A stretch of DNA of 64,000 nucleotides, from NCBI GenBank assembly GCA_005697215.1, contig CP040003.1, positions 310,001 to 374,000 on the forward strand, read 5' to 3'. Positions within the stretch are counted from its first letter, which is position 1. Every line of letters begins with the position of its first letter. Shown in pieces: positions 51,792 through 58,968 of this stretch. The notes under the pieces were generated by a model. The model was not told the DNA's origin, ran no database searches, and was given only the letters and a program-made list of their open reading frames with translations. A program made the position numbers and the translations under genes. The stretch is from Candidatus Saccharibacteria bacterium oral taxon 488. Its GTDB lineage: Bacteria > Patescibacteriota > Saccharimonadia > Saccharimonadales > Saccharimonadaceae.

Positions 51792-52933
51792 GTTTCTATT
51801 ATATCATAAGTATTATATTTTTCAAGTATCTGGCGAACTTCGTCGGTGTTTTTGGTGTGCATTAATTGGTCGCGTAGCTCCTTGGCGCCGTCGAAGTCGC
51901 GGATGTAGATTTTGAAGAAGCGTTTCAGGGTTTCAAAGGGGTGGCCGAGGGTTGGTTGGTAGTGGTCAAAGAGGTCGAGATGGTAATGTAATAAGGCGAT
52001 TAGTTCAGATTTGTGTTCTAAAGCATTGGTGAACGGCGTATCGTTCTGATTTGAAGCGTACTTTTCTTCGCTTAAATCTCCACCGGAGATTTGGCGTGAG
52101 CGTGTCGTCGGTGCTGGTACATCTGGCGCGAGCGGCATCTCAGAAAAAATCTGGGCAACTTTACGTGGGTCCCGGATTATTTTCTGAGATGTCCAAGCGC
52201 CGGTACAGGCAAAGCAAAACGGATCGCTGAAAATTCCCCGCCCGATCATGATGCCGTTGACACCGGGATGTTGACGGACTAGTTCTAGACCATGGGCTCG
52301 GTCGCGGATGTCGCCGTTGATGGTTAGCAGCGTTTGCGGGGCGATGTCGTTGCGTAAGGCGATGATATCGTCGATGAGCTCGTAGTGCGCTGGGACTTTG
52401 CTCATTTCTTTTTTGGTGCGCAAGTGGATAGTTAGGTTGGCGAGGTCTTGTTGTAACAATGTTGCAATCCAGTCGTGCCACTCGTCGACCTGGCTGTAAC
52501 CTAGGCGGGTTTTGACGCTGACCGGCAGCCCGGCGGTTTTGGCGGCTTGGATGGCAGCTACGGCGATGTCTGGACGACGGATCAGTGCGGCCCCGCCTGA
52601 CTTGATAGCAGATTTGGCGGGACAACCCATATTGATGTCGATGCCGTCAAAACCGAGCCTGGCGCAATGGCTGGCAAATTGCTCCATATCACCCGGCTCG
52701 CCGCCCCAGATTTGGGCGACTAGTGGATGCTCATCATCGGTTTTGACCAGCCGCCCGGCGATGGCCTTGTCACCAGCGTGCACCCAACCGGTGGCATTGG
52801 CGAATTCGGTGAAAAACACGTCGGGCGCGCCCGCCTGTTTCACGACATGGCGAAACACTACGTCAGTGACGGCTTCCATGGGCGCCAAGATGAAAAATGG
52901 CTGCGGTAGATTGTCCCAGCATGTCATGTTCAC
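51788..52933 (-). CDS. tRNA-dihydrouridine synthase (Dus family)
   Basis: A 381-residue FMN-dependent enzyme that reduces uridine to dihydrouridine in tRNA. Visible: APMEAVTDVVFR, GIDINMGCPAKS with the catalytic Cys, VSVKTRLGY, LTIHLRTKKEMSKVPAHYE and INGDIRD with GIMIGRG. Near residues 280-310 there is an insertion (PAPTTRSRQISGGDLSEEKY) whose DNA carries a palindrome shared with the ABC-F gene. GTG start at 52933 overlaps the Fic gene stop (GTGA); an ATG two codons later is possible. Confidence 0.92.
   Translation of the reverse strand: MNMTCWDNLPQPFFILAPMEAVTDVVFRHVVKQAGAPDVFFTEFANATGWVHAGDKAIAGRLVKTDDEHPLVAQIWGGEPGDMEQFASHCARLGFDGIDINMGCPAKSAIKSGGAALIRRPDIAVAAIQAAKTAGLPVSVKTRLGYSQVDEWHDWIATLLQQDLANLTIHLRTKKEMSKVPAHYELIDDIIALRNDIAPQTLLTINGDIRDRAHGLELVRQHPGVNGIMIGRGIFSDPFCFACTGAWTSQKIIRDPRKVAQIFSEMPLAPDVPAPTTRSRQISGGDLSEEKYASNQNDTPFTNALEHKSELIALLHYHLDLFDHYQPTLGHPFETLKRFFKIYIRDFDGAKELRDQLMHTKNTDEVRQILEKYNTYDIIET
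51792..51803 (-). promoter_or_regulatory. Leaderless promoter of kinase-like gene (inside dus)
   Basis: TATAAT at 51798-51803, six bases (AGAAAC) to the ATG at 51791, located within the last codons of the upstream dus gene. Confidence 0.72.
52065..52103 (-). repeat. Palindromic element core within the dus gene
   Basis: Contains AAATCTCC-ACC-GGAGATTT (52074-52092) and flanks matching 42602-42640 of the ABC-F gene at about 34 of 39 positions. It lies in frame within an inter-domain insertion of Dus. Confidence 0.75.
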
Positions 52934-53850
52934 GTCACCAGTCCTTTGCTAAACAATATACTTTCCGCGATAAATAGACGTAGTGCCTCCAGCTCGCCGC
53001 GAACCTGCGCTCGCTCTAGATAGGTATAGTACGCTCGCTTGCGCTCTTTGGCGACGAGGGGTGGCACCAACCCCAGTTGCAGGGCCTGGACAAAGAGCAA
53101 GAGTCGCCCGGTGCGACCGTTGCCATCGCTAAATGGATGGATTTTTTCAAATGTCGCATGAGTGCGGGCTAGCCATTCTATCGACTCTGTTTTGGGCGAT
53201 TTGTTCATTTCGTCAATACACTCGGACATTGCTTCAGTGATGCGCAGATGGTTTACTGTTGTGACGCGACTACCCATGATGCGCACACCGTGCCGGCGGT
53301 AGAGTCCGGCGTCAGACACCAGCGTATTCATCAGTCGGACGTGCGTTTGCAAGATCAGCTCTTCGCTCCACGTAAAATGTGCTCCCTCTTTGTGTAAGGC
53401 ATCCAGCAGAAAATAGAGCGCAGTACGGTGGTTACGGGCCTCTATCTGTTCGCGCGCTGTCTTGTTGGCGAGAACGCGATTATCATCGTTCAGCACCTCT
53501 GCGACGTCTGCTAGGGTCATTGTGCTACCCTCGATCGTGTTCGTGTGGTAGGTCAAGTGGAGCGTCAGGATGTCAAGTAGTTCTTGATTCGCCAGGAGTG
53601 TCCGGATCGTCATGCGGCTGGCCTGGGCGGCACGTTCAGTAGCGAGGCGCTTCGCCTCGTCGATGGTGTCCTGCCCGATCATCTCTTGATGTAATAGCTG
53701 AATATTCGCCAGGTTTTTGGCGCGCGGCGACATGTGTTGGTGTACCCAGGCGTTGAGTGTACGCACCGGCACATCTAAGCGACGTGCCAGTTGTTCTTGG
53801 GTGAGGCCTGTCCGCACCAGAATTTCTTGGAGTAATTGCGCTGCGTTCAT
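52930..53850 (-). CDS. Fic-family protein with N-terminal HTH
   Basis: A 306-residue Fic enzyme, expected to attach AMP or another nucleotide to a target hydroxyl. The N-terminus is an XRE-like helix-turn-helix (GLTQEQLARRLDVPVRTLNA, about 16-35). The inhibitory helix TNTIEG (pattern [S/T]xxxE[G/N]) lies near residue 105, and the catalytic motif HPFSDGNGRTGR is complete near 218-229. It is therefore an intact, self-inhibited (class II) Fic protein that may also regulate DNA. TAATAT ends six bases before the ATG. No antitoxin partner gene is visible. Confidence 0.93.
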   Translation of the reverse strand: MNAAQLLQEILVRTGLTQEQLARRLDVPVRTLNAWVHQHMSPRAKNLANIQLLHQEMIGQDTIDEAKRLATERAAQASRMTIRTLLANQELLDILTLHLTYHTNTIEGSTMTLADVAEVLNDDNRVLANKTAREQIEARNHRTALYFLLDALHKEGAHFTWSEELILQTHVRLMNTLVSDAGLYRRHGVRIMGSRVTTVNHLRITEAMSECIDEMNKSPKTESIEWLARTHATFEKIHPFSDGNGRTGRLLLFVQALQLGLVPPLVAKERKRAYYTYLERAQVRGELEALRLFIAESILFSKGLVT

Positions 53851-53862
53851 GTCGTGATATTA
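53851..53862 (-). promoter_or_regulatory. Leaderless promoter of fic gene
   Basis: TAATAT at 53857-53862, six bases (CACGAC) to the ATG at 53850. Confidence 0.6.
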
Positions 53863-53986
53863 CCAAAACATCATGATGTTTGTCAAATAGCACGATGTTT
53901 GCTAGGAGTCTGATGGTATGGTGGCGAGGGTCTTTTGGATATACAAGTGGCTACCCCTGCCCGACAATCACCGCCAAAAGGTGAAA

Positions 53987-54278
53987 TCCCCGCGTCATCG
54001 TTGACGCGGGGGTGGTGGACTCAAGCGGTTCTGCTCGGAGCGGCCCGGAGGGCTGCTACACGAGTGAAGCTCGCGAGTCCTGAGGATTTAAGGCCCCGCG
54101 ACCAGGTGAATTGTTCGTTCTCCCGGAGTTACTGGTCGCGGGGCGGAGGTTACCTATCTTATAGATACCTCCTTTCTCCCCCTTTCGGGGGGATCCTTCC
54201 CGGGACTTTCCTGGGAAGAGTGAAGGTGGAAAACAACGTTGTTCTCGCAACAAACTGACAGGCTGTGGGGGCTGTCAG
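53987..54278 (-). other. Gene-free highly structured region downstream of cassette E
   Basis: No convincing gene is seen in 53863-54321. It holds dense inverted repeats: CCCCGCGTCA/TGACGCGGGG (53987-54010, followed on the minus strand by ATTTCACCTTTT and thus terminator-like), a 12-bp stem CCCCGCGACCAG/CTGGTCGCGGGG (54094-54143), GGAGGT/ACCTCC (54145-54172), CCCCC/GGGGG near 54185, and CTGACAG/CTGTCAG (54255-54278). An AAAGGAGG Shine-Dalgarno-like site without a start codon is enclosed in one stem. It may be a noncoding RNA or the 3' part of the cassette E transcript. Confidence 0.5.
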
Positions 54279-54321
54279 TCTGCCATACGCCGCGCGCTAT
54301 TGAGCGACGCATTACCCTCAG

Positions 54322-54392
54322 TGGATGTGGCGGGAGTCGAACCCGCGAGGCTCGGCGGTTTTTAAAACCTTGCCTCCTGACCCAGCACACCC
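54322..54392 (-). ncRNA. tRNA-like element without D-stem
   Basis: On the minus strand: acceptor GGGTGTG/CACATCC, a short CTGGGTCAG segment in place of the D-arm, a stem GAGGC/GCCTC enclosing GGTTTTAAAAACC, a perfect T-arm GCGGG-TTCGACT-CCCGC, and discriminator A. CCA is not encoded, unlike both tRNA genes in this window. No regular anticodon stem forms. The fold resembles the tRNA-like domain of tmRNA, but the matching 5' tmRNA sequence and tag ORF are absent. It lies 126 bases after the cassette E stop and could be a processing or stability element, or a degenerate tRNA. Confidence 0.5.
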
Positions 54393-54518
54393 TTGATTCT
54401 TTTCCGGACTACCGGTCGGCGAATCAGGCCGAGGGCGGACGGACGCCCTTTGCCGAACGCGTGGTTCGGCGGGTTTCGGGGTGCACGTAACCCGACCGTC
54501 ATCGACAAGAAGCACTAC

Positions 54519-54674
54519 TTACTTTCTGCCGTATACTCGTTCATGCTCGCGGGCTTTGAAGTCCGCGTTACGAGTCTCCTTGTCCCCGAGGTTGATGACC
54601 TTCCAGTCATCGGCAGTCCTTTGAGACGGAGGTATGGCAGCTACCGCTCGCGAGGCGGCATGTACGCTGGCCAT
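54519..54674 (-). CDS. Cassette E small protein
   Basis: A 51-residue protein I do not recognise: an Ala-rich N-terminus (SVHAASRAVAAI), then a charged second half (TADDWKVINLGDKETRNADF) and a basic end GRK. The ATG at 54674 is chosen because AGGGGAGGTGG lies just before it; longer in-frame readings run into the structured leader. It is transcribed from a cassette-type promoter through a leader of about 155 nt and followed by the tRNA-like element. Confidence 0.6.
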   Translation of the reverse strand: MASVHAASRAVAAIPPSQRTADDWKVINLGDKETRNADFKAREHERVYGRK

Positions 54675-54826
54675 AAATTCCCACCTCCCCTCTGCCGCAG
54701 ACATGCGGCTCCCCGCTGGACTCTCCAGCGGGCGGGTTGTCGGCGGAGTCTTTTCGTGCTTTGCTCTCGTGCTGAGCAAAACAAGGTTGCACGTATCCGA
54801 CATGCAACAGACTCTGCTCGAGAGTG
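54675..54826 (-). promoter_or_regulatory. Structured 5' leader of cassette E
   Basis: Three minus-strand hairpins: GTTGCA/TGCAAC, CCCGCTGGA-gag-TCCAGCGGG (9 bp, perfect), and CCGCA/TGCGG immediately upstream of the Shine-Dalgarno. Confidence 0.6.
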
Positions 54827-54832
54827 ATTCTA

Positions 54833-54861
54833 TTTATATCAATAAAATCAAGAAATGTCAA
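54833..54861 (-). promoter_or_regulatory. Cassette-type promoter E
   Basis: TTGACA (54856-54861), 17-bp spacer, TATAAA (54833-54838). The same architecture as promoters A-D, with a partly different spacer and without the conserved upstream block. Confidence 0.78.
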
Positions 54862-54881
54862 TACCATTTTATCATAATTGC

Positions 54882-57800
54882 CTACTCTGCCTCTGCCAAC
54901 AAATCATTCTCAAACTGCACCATCCCCTTATAATCCGCCGAATACTCAGAAATATCCGGCAGTTCCAGAGTGGTGATCTTCCGCCAGACGATGCCGACAA
55001 GCCGCGCAAATTCAGCCAATGCTTCCTCAGAGAATGTGTCTTCCAAACTGAGGATATCGCCAGTTTTTATGTCCGGCTCGACGAACTGCAGGCGGGCGCC
55101 GGTGAAGGTGAAATTGCCATAATCGCGTGATGACGTGACCAAGAGTTGATAAAACATCAGCTGCTGGCGGTATTTGTGAAGCTTGATTTTTTCATAGTCA
55201 GATATGCCCTTCCAGGAGTGCGACGGCTTGCCGGTCTTGTAATCGGTCACGAATATGGTTTTATTATTCTTATCAATATCAGCGACGTCCAGCTTGCCAG
55301 TCAGGCGCGCGCCGCCAACGACGATGCCTTGATGAGCGAAATCGAGTTCCGCCAGCTCCGTGTCATGAAAATCGGACGATTTGGCGTCCAGAAACGCCGT
55401 CAGCGCCGCCGTGCCTTTGTCCAGATATAGCGCAAAATCGTCGGGCGGCAGGTGCTGGGCCTCGAGCGACGTGCGGAAATAGTGGAGAATGCGCTCGGTA
55501 GGCGGTAGGCGGTGGTCGGCGCGCAGCAGATTGTGCAGCTGCTGAAGACTGGCGTGAATGGCGGTGCCATAGCTGGCGGCGGGGCTTTTGGCGGACGGAA
55601 AGCGCAGCAGATTATTCAACAAAAAGTTCTGCGGGCCGCCACGCGAGACGTCGAGGAAATTATTGAGATGCGTGATGGAAAGTTTGTAGGTTTCTAAGGT
55701 TGGCGCTAGTACATCCTTGAGCTCCGCGGTAATCGGTGTGCTCAGCCGCGTGCTCCAGTCGGTGTGCGCCACGGTAATTTGCGCCGCGGGCGTGTCGGCG
55801 GCGGGGATAATCGTCGGCGTGTGGTCGGTCAGGAAGCTGGAGATCATGGTGTCGCTGCCGGCGTCGTTGGTCTGAGAATAGGTCATGGTCAAGGTGGTTT
55901 TGGCGCGGGTCATCGCCACGAAGAATAGCCGCAGCCGTTCGTCGTAGCTGGCGCCAGCGGGTTGGAGTTGGAGGTTGGCGGGATAGCGAATCAGCCGCGA
56001 GCGCGAGCGGACCTTCTCGCCCCACGCGCTGTCGATTGCCCCGACGACGAAGACGTGCGGGAACTCCAGGCCCTTGGATTTGTGGGCGGTCATCAGGTTG
56101 ATGGCGCCGCAGAGGGCGCTGGCCTGGGGACGGATATGCGTCAGGCGGGTTTTGGTCGAGCGGTACAGGTCGATGAACTCTAAAAAGTCCGCCAGCGTCG
56201 GGGCCGCGTCGGTAGAGCGGTCACGTAATTTTTGGCGCAGCGTGCGCAGGCTCTCGAGCGTGGTCAGGTAGGCATCGGGGTTTTGAGCGAGGTTGTCAGG
56301 TGAGAAGTAGTGGGCGGCGAGAGAATTAAGCGAAGAACCTTTACTAGGACTCCTCTTTTCGCTCCGGGCGTCTGAGGACGCTCGGGCGATGGTCGCTGTA
56401 CAGAGTCCCAGCAAAGGCTCTTCGCCGGCTGATTGCAAGAATTCCTTGCTAGAATGAGTGCCGGAACTATCTCTATCGACTCCTCTTTTCGCGCCGGGCG
56501 TCTGAGGACGCTCGGGCGATGGTCGCTGCACGGAGTCGATTGGAGTAATTCCAGCACCCATCTCTAGCCCCAACAACTTGTCCAGCTGCTCCTCCAGCGG
56601 CAGATTTGGCACGTCCTTCGCCCGCTCCAGCAGCCACTCGCCAAACGGTCGAAAAGTGTTATTCGCCAGCATGCTCTCCAGCCACAGCTGCCGATGGTTA
56701 TAAGCGTGGAGACTTAATCGCCAGATATCCAGCGCTGAAAAGCCAAACGCCGGATGGGCGATGACCTCTGGTAGTAAGCTGTTGGCGGCGTCGAGGTTGT
56801 TTTGATGAATCGCCATGACCACCCGCGCCAGCTTGTCCAGCGCCTGAATGATGTTTTGCTCTAAAATATCGTCGTGCCGCTCGTAATTAACCGTCAGGTT
56901 TTGGCGGTACAGATACGGCAGCAGCTCGATCAGCTCCTTGTGATGGCGGGCGATGACGGTGATGTGCGCTGGGTCTTCGCCGCGTTTGATCATCTCGGCA
57001 ATTTGCTGTGCCACCCCTGCCCGCTCCTCGCTCACCGAGGCAAATTCCTGGATTTCAACCCGCGCGCCGCTACCAGACGCATGCGCGGTCAACTGCTTTG
57101 ACAGGCCTTCAATGGTGTTCTCCAGGCGATCCGCCCCCTGGGTAATCACTCCGCGCGCCGCCGTCAGGATGTCAGCCGCCGAGCGATAATTGTCCGTCAG
57201 CACGATGATTTTCGGGTCGTGATAGTGCTGGCGGAAGCGCTGGATATTGCCAACATCCGCGCCCTGAAAACTGAAAATCGCCTGGTCGTCGTCGCCGACC
57301 GCCATGATGTTGGGATTGTCCTCATCGCCAGTCAGGTCAAACAGCAGCCGCAACTGCGCTAGGTTGGTGTCTTGAAATTCGTCGACCATGATGAATTGAT
57401 ATTGCTCCTGGAGGTTGGCGCGCAGTTCCGGGTGGGCTTTGCAGGCTTGAATGACGGACAAAATCATGTCATCGTAATCAAACAGCGAGCGCTCGGCCAG
57501 CACGTCGCCGTATGCTTCGTAGACGTCAATGGCGGCGGATAATTTCTCGCTGGCAGCGAAATCTTTGAGGACAAACTCGCCGGCGGCGTTTTTTTCGCAC
57601 CATTTATTTTTCCAGGCGGTCAGCGGTTTGGTGGAGTTGGCGTCGATGGCCTCTTGGGCCGCGTGGGCGATGCTGAGCGCCAGAACTTGGGCATACGGGG
57701 TGATGGATGGCGGCAAATGAGCGGAACTTTTGGCGGCGGCCGCGGCGTCGCGGGGCGCTGAACCGGCAGGGTTTTCGGAGGTTTTTACAGTGGTTGCGGC

Positions 57801-58436
57801 GACGTGATGAGCGATTTTCTCTGCCAGCGGTGCAAATAATTCGACGGTTTTTTTAGAAATTTTGGTAGCAAACACTTGCTGGATGTCAGCGGTAATGTCG
57901 GCGATGACGCGCTGGTTATCGGCCATTACTAGCCTTAGTTCCGCCGGCGTGAGGCCGCTCTGCTTGAACTCGGAAATAACTCGGATTAATTCGTTGGTGT
58001 AGACGAATTCGCCGTTGTTTTTAACGCTCAGCGGATTACGCCAATCAAGCCCCTCCAGGATCCCCGTCACGATTTGGTGCTGCGTCAGCTCGTCCGCCGG
58101 CTGACTATCGGCGCCGTGAAAAAAATACTGCCGGTGCTGATTGATAATCTCCGTGCCAAAGCTGTGGAAAGTGTGAATGGCAATTTTATAGGCGTCCTCA
58201 CCGATGATCTGGCGCAGGCGTTGGCGCATGTTGGCAGCGCCGCTCTCGGTAAAGGTGAGGCACAAAATACTATCCGGCAGTGTATCAGTCTGGCGCAAAA
58301 TCTGGGCGGTGCGCATGCTCAGCAGCTCGGTCTTGCCCGTGCCCGGCCCGGCGATCACTAGGAGCGAGCCGTGAATATAATCGACCGCCTGGCGCTGATT
58401 GGCGTTCAGCGTGGCGTAGCGAGTGTCAAAATCCAT
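54882..58436 (-). CDS. UvrD/Rep-like helicase fused to PD-(D/E)XK nuclease
   Basis: A 1184-residue SF1A DNA helicase: Walker A AGPGTGKTE (about 30-38), motif II MVDEFQDTN, motif III GDDDQAIFSFQGA, motif IV-VI region with TAHKSKGLEFPHVFVVG and RLFFVAMTRAK. The C-terminal 200 residues carry a RecB/AddB-type nuclease core (DVADID, VTDYKTGKPS), so it may process DNA ends like AddAB. Residues about 630-700 are an inserted, repeat-encoded segment. TACAAT ends six bases before the ATG. Confidence 0.94.
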   Translation of the reverse strand: MDFDTRYATLNANQRQAVDYIHGSLLVIAGPGTGKTELLSMRTAQILRQTDTLPDSILCLTFTESGAANMRQRLRQIIGEDAYKIAIHTFHSFGTEIINQHRQYFFHGADSQPADELTQHQIVTGILEGLDWRNPLSVKNNGEFVYTNELIRVISEFKQSGLTPAELRLVMADNQRVIADITADIQQVFATKISKKTVELFAPLAEKIAHHVAATTVKTSENPAGSAPRDAAAAAKSSAHLPPSITPYAQVLALSIAHAAQEAIDANSTKPLTAWKNKWCEKNAAGEFVLKDFAASEKLSAAIDVYEAYGDVLAERSLFDYDDMILSVIQACKAHPELRANLQEQYQFIMVDEFQDTNLAQLRLLFDLTGDEDNPNIMAVGDDDQAIFSFQGADVGNIQRFRQHYHDPKIIVLTDNYRSAADILTAARGVITQGADRLENTIEGLSKQLTAHASGSGARVEIQEFASVSEERAGVAQQIAEMIKRGEDPAHITVIARHHKELIELLPYLYRQNLTVNYERHDDILEQNIIQALDKLARVVMAIHQNNLDAANSLLPEVIAHPAFGFSALDIWRLSLHAYNHRQLWLESMLANNTFRPFGEWLLERAKDVPNLPLEEQLDKLLGLEMGAGITPIDSVQRPSPERPQTPGAKRGVDRDSSGTHSSKEFLQSAGEEPLLGLCTATIARASSDARSEKRSPSKGSSLNSLAAHYFSPDNLAQNPDAYLTTLESLRTLRQKLRDRSTDAAPTLADFLEFIDLYRSTKTRLTHIRPQASALCGAINLMTAHKSKGLEFPHVFVVGAIDSAWGEKVRSRSRLIRYPANLQLQPAGASYDERLRLFFVAMTRAKTTLTMTYSQTNDAGSDTMISSFLTDHTPTIIPAADTPAAQITVAHTDWSTRLSTPITAELKDVLAPTLETYKLSITHLNNFLDVSRGGPQNFLLNNLLRFPSAKSPAASYGTAIHASLQQLHNLLRADHRLPPTERILHYFRTSLEAQHLPPDDFALYLDKGTAALTAFLDAKSSDFHDTELAELDFAHQGIVVGGARLTGKLDVADIDKNNKTIFVTDYKTGKPSHSWKGISDYEKIKLHKYRQQLMFYQLLVTSSRDYGNFTFTGARLQFVEPDIKTGDILSLEDTFSEEALAEFARLVGIVWRKITTLELPDISEYSADYKGMVQFENDLLAEAE
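56348..56407 (-). repeat. 60-bp repeat, copy 1, within the helicase gene
   Basis: Begins GACTC and ends GAGTC and contains GCGTC-TGAG-GACGC. It matches 56478-56537 at 57 of 60 positions. In this copy the gene reads it as GLCTATIARASSDARSEKR. Flanks GAAGAACCTTT/AAAGGCTCTTC extend the palindrome. Confidence 0.88.
56478..56537 (-). repeat. 60-bp repeat, copy 2, within the helicase gene
   Basis: The same element as 56348-56407, 70 bp apart and in the same orientation, but read in a different frame, as DSVQRPSPERPQTPGAKRGV. Confidence 0.88.
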
Positions 58437-58448
58437 GAGTCAATTGTA
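58437..58448 (-). promoter_or_regulatory. Leaderless promoter of helicase gene
   Basis: TACAAT at 58443-58448, six bases (TGACTC) to the ATG at 58436; back to back with TAAAAT (58479-58484) for the divergent gene at 58492. Confidence 0.68.
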
Positions 58449-58491
58449 GCACGCTGGCACAGGCGCTGGTAACAATGGTAAAATAGTAGGT

Positions 58492-58968
58492 ATGCACGAT
58501 GAACGGGCACTCGCGGCGCTGATTGATGATCAGTTTGGACTGACGGTCGATATCCAGTCGGTTGTGCTGCCGATGAGCGATGTCAGCCGTACGGCGCAGG
58601 CGACGGTGGTGCTTGATAGGACGGGTGAATTGTTGGCTTACATCACAGCGCGGGCCATCATGACGCTGGGCGACGTCAAGCGGTTGGTGCGGCGAATGGG
58701 TCTGCGGCCAGAGCGATTCGTACCGCCAAAACACCAGCCGAATTACTTTGACGATGTGGCGACCGAGAAGTTTCAGGCGGTTTTTCCGGGGATGAATGTG
58801 ACTTCGCCGGATGACTTGATATATTATCGGACGCTGGTGCCGTATAATCCAGCCCTGGTCGTCATATCAGAGGTCAGGCGCGGTGAGATATACCAATTTG
58901 ACCCGGACGCCCGCGGCGGCTATCGTGTCGGGGCGCGATTACATTACAAAAGGAGCGAGGCAATATAA
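58492..58968 (+). CDS. Conserved-looking hypothetical protein upstream of P-type ATPase
   Basis: A 158-residue soluble alpha/beta protein that I do not recognise (TAQATVVLDRTGELLAYITA near 35-54, LVRRMGLRPERFVPP near 83, VISEVRRGEIYQFD near 125). There are no transmembrane helices or known catalytic motifs. Its stop shares one base with the ATPase start, so the two are translationally coupled and it may regulate or assist that pump. TAAAAT lies seven bases before the ATG. Confidence 0.7.
   Translation: MHDERALAALIDDQFGLTVDIQSVVLPMSDVSRTAQATVVLDRTGELLAYITARAIMTLGDVKRLVRRMGLRPERFVPPKHQPNYFDDVATEKFQAVFPGMNVTSPDDLIYYRTLVPYNPALVVISEVRRGEIYQFDPDARGGYRVGARLHYKRSEAI

Noticed and set aside
54170..54215. 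RNase P-like string AGGAAAGTCCCGGG on the minus strand
   Set aside because: The other conserved RNase P regions (for example AGGGTGAAA and ACAGAA) are missing; the match is short and lies within a local hairpin.
54322..54860. A complete tmRNA gene
   Set aside because: Only a 3' T-arm and acceptor are seen. No GGATTCGAC-type 5' region, no resume codon with a tag ending in Ala-Ala, and no CCA; a permuted two-piece layout also lacks the 5' acceptor downstream.
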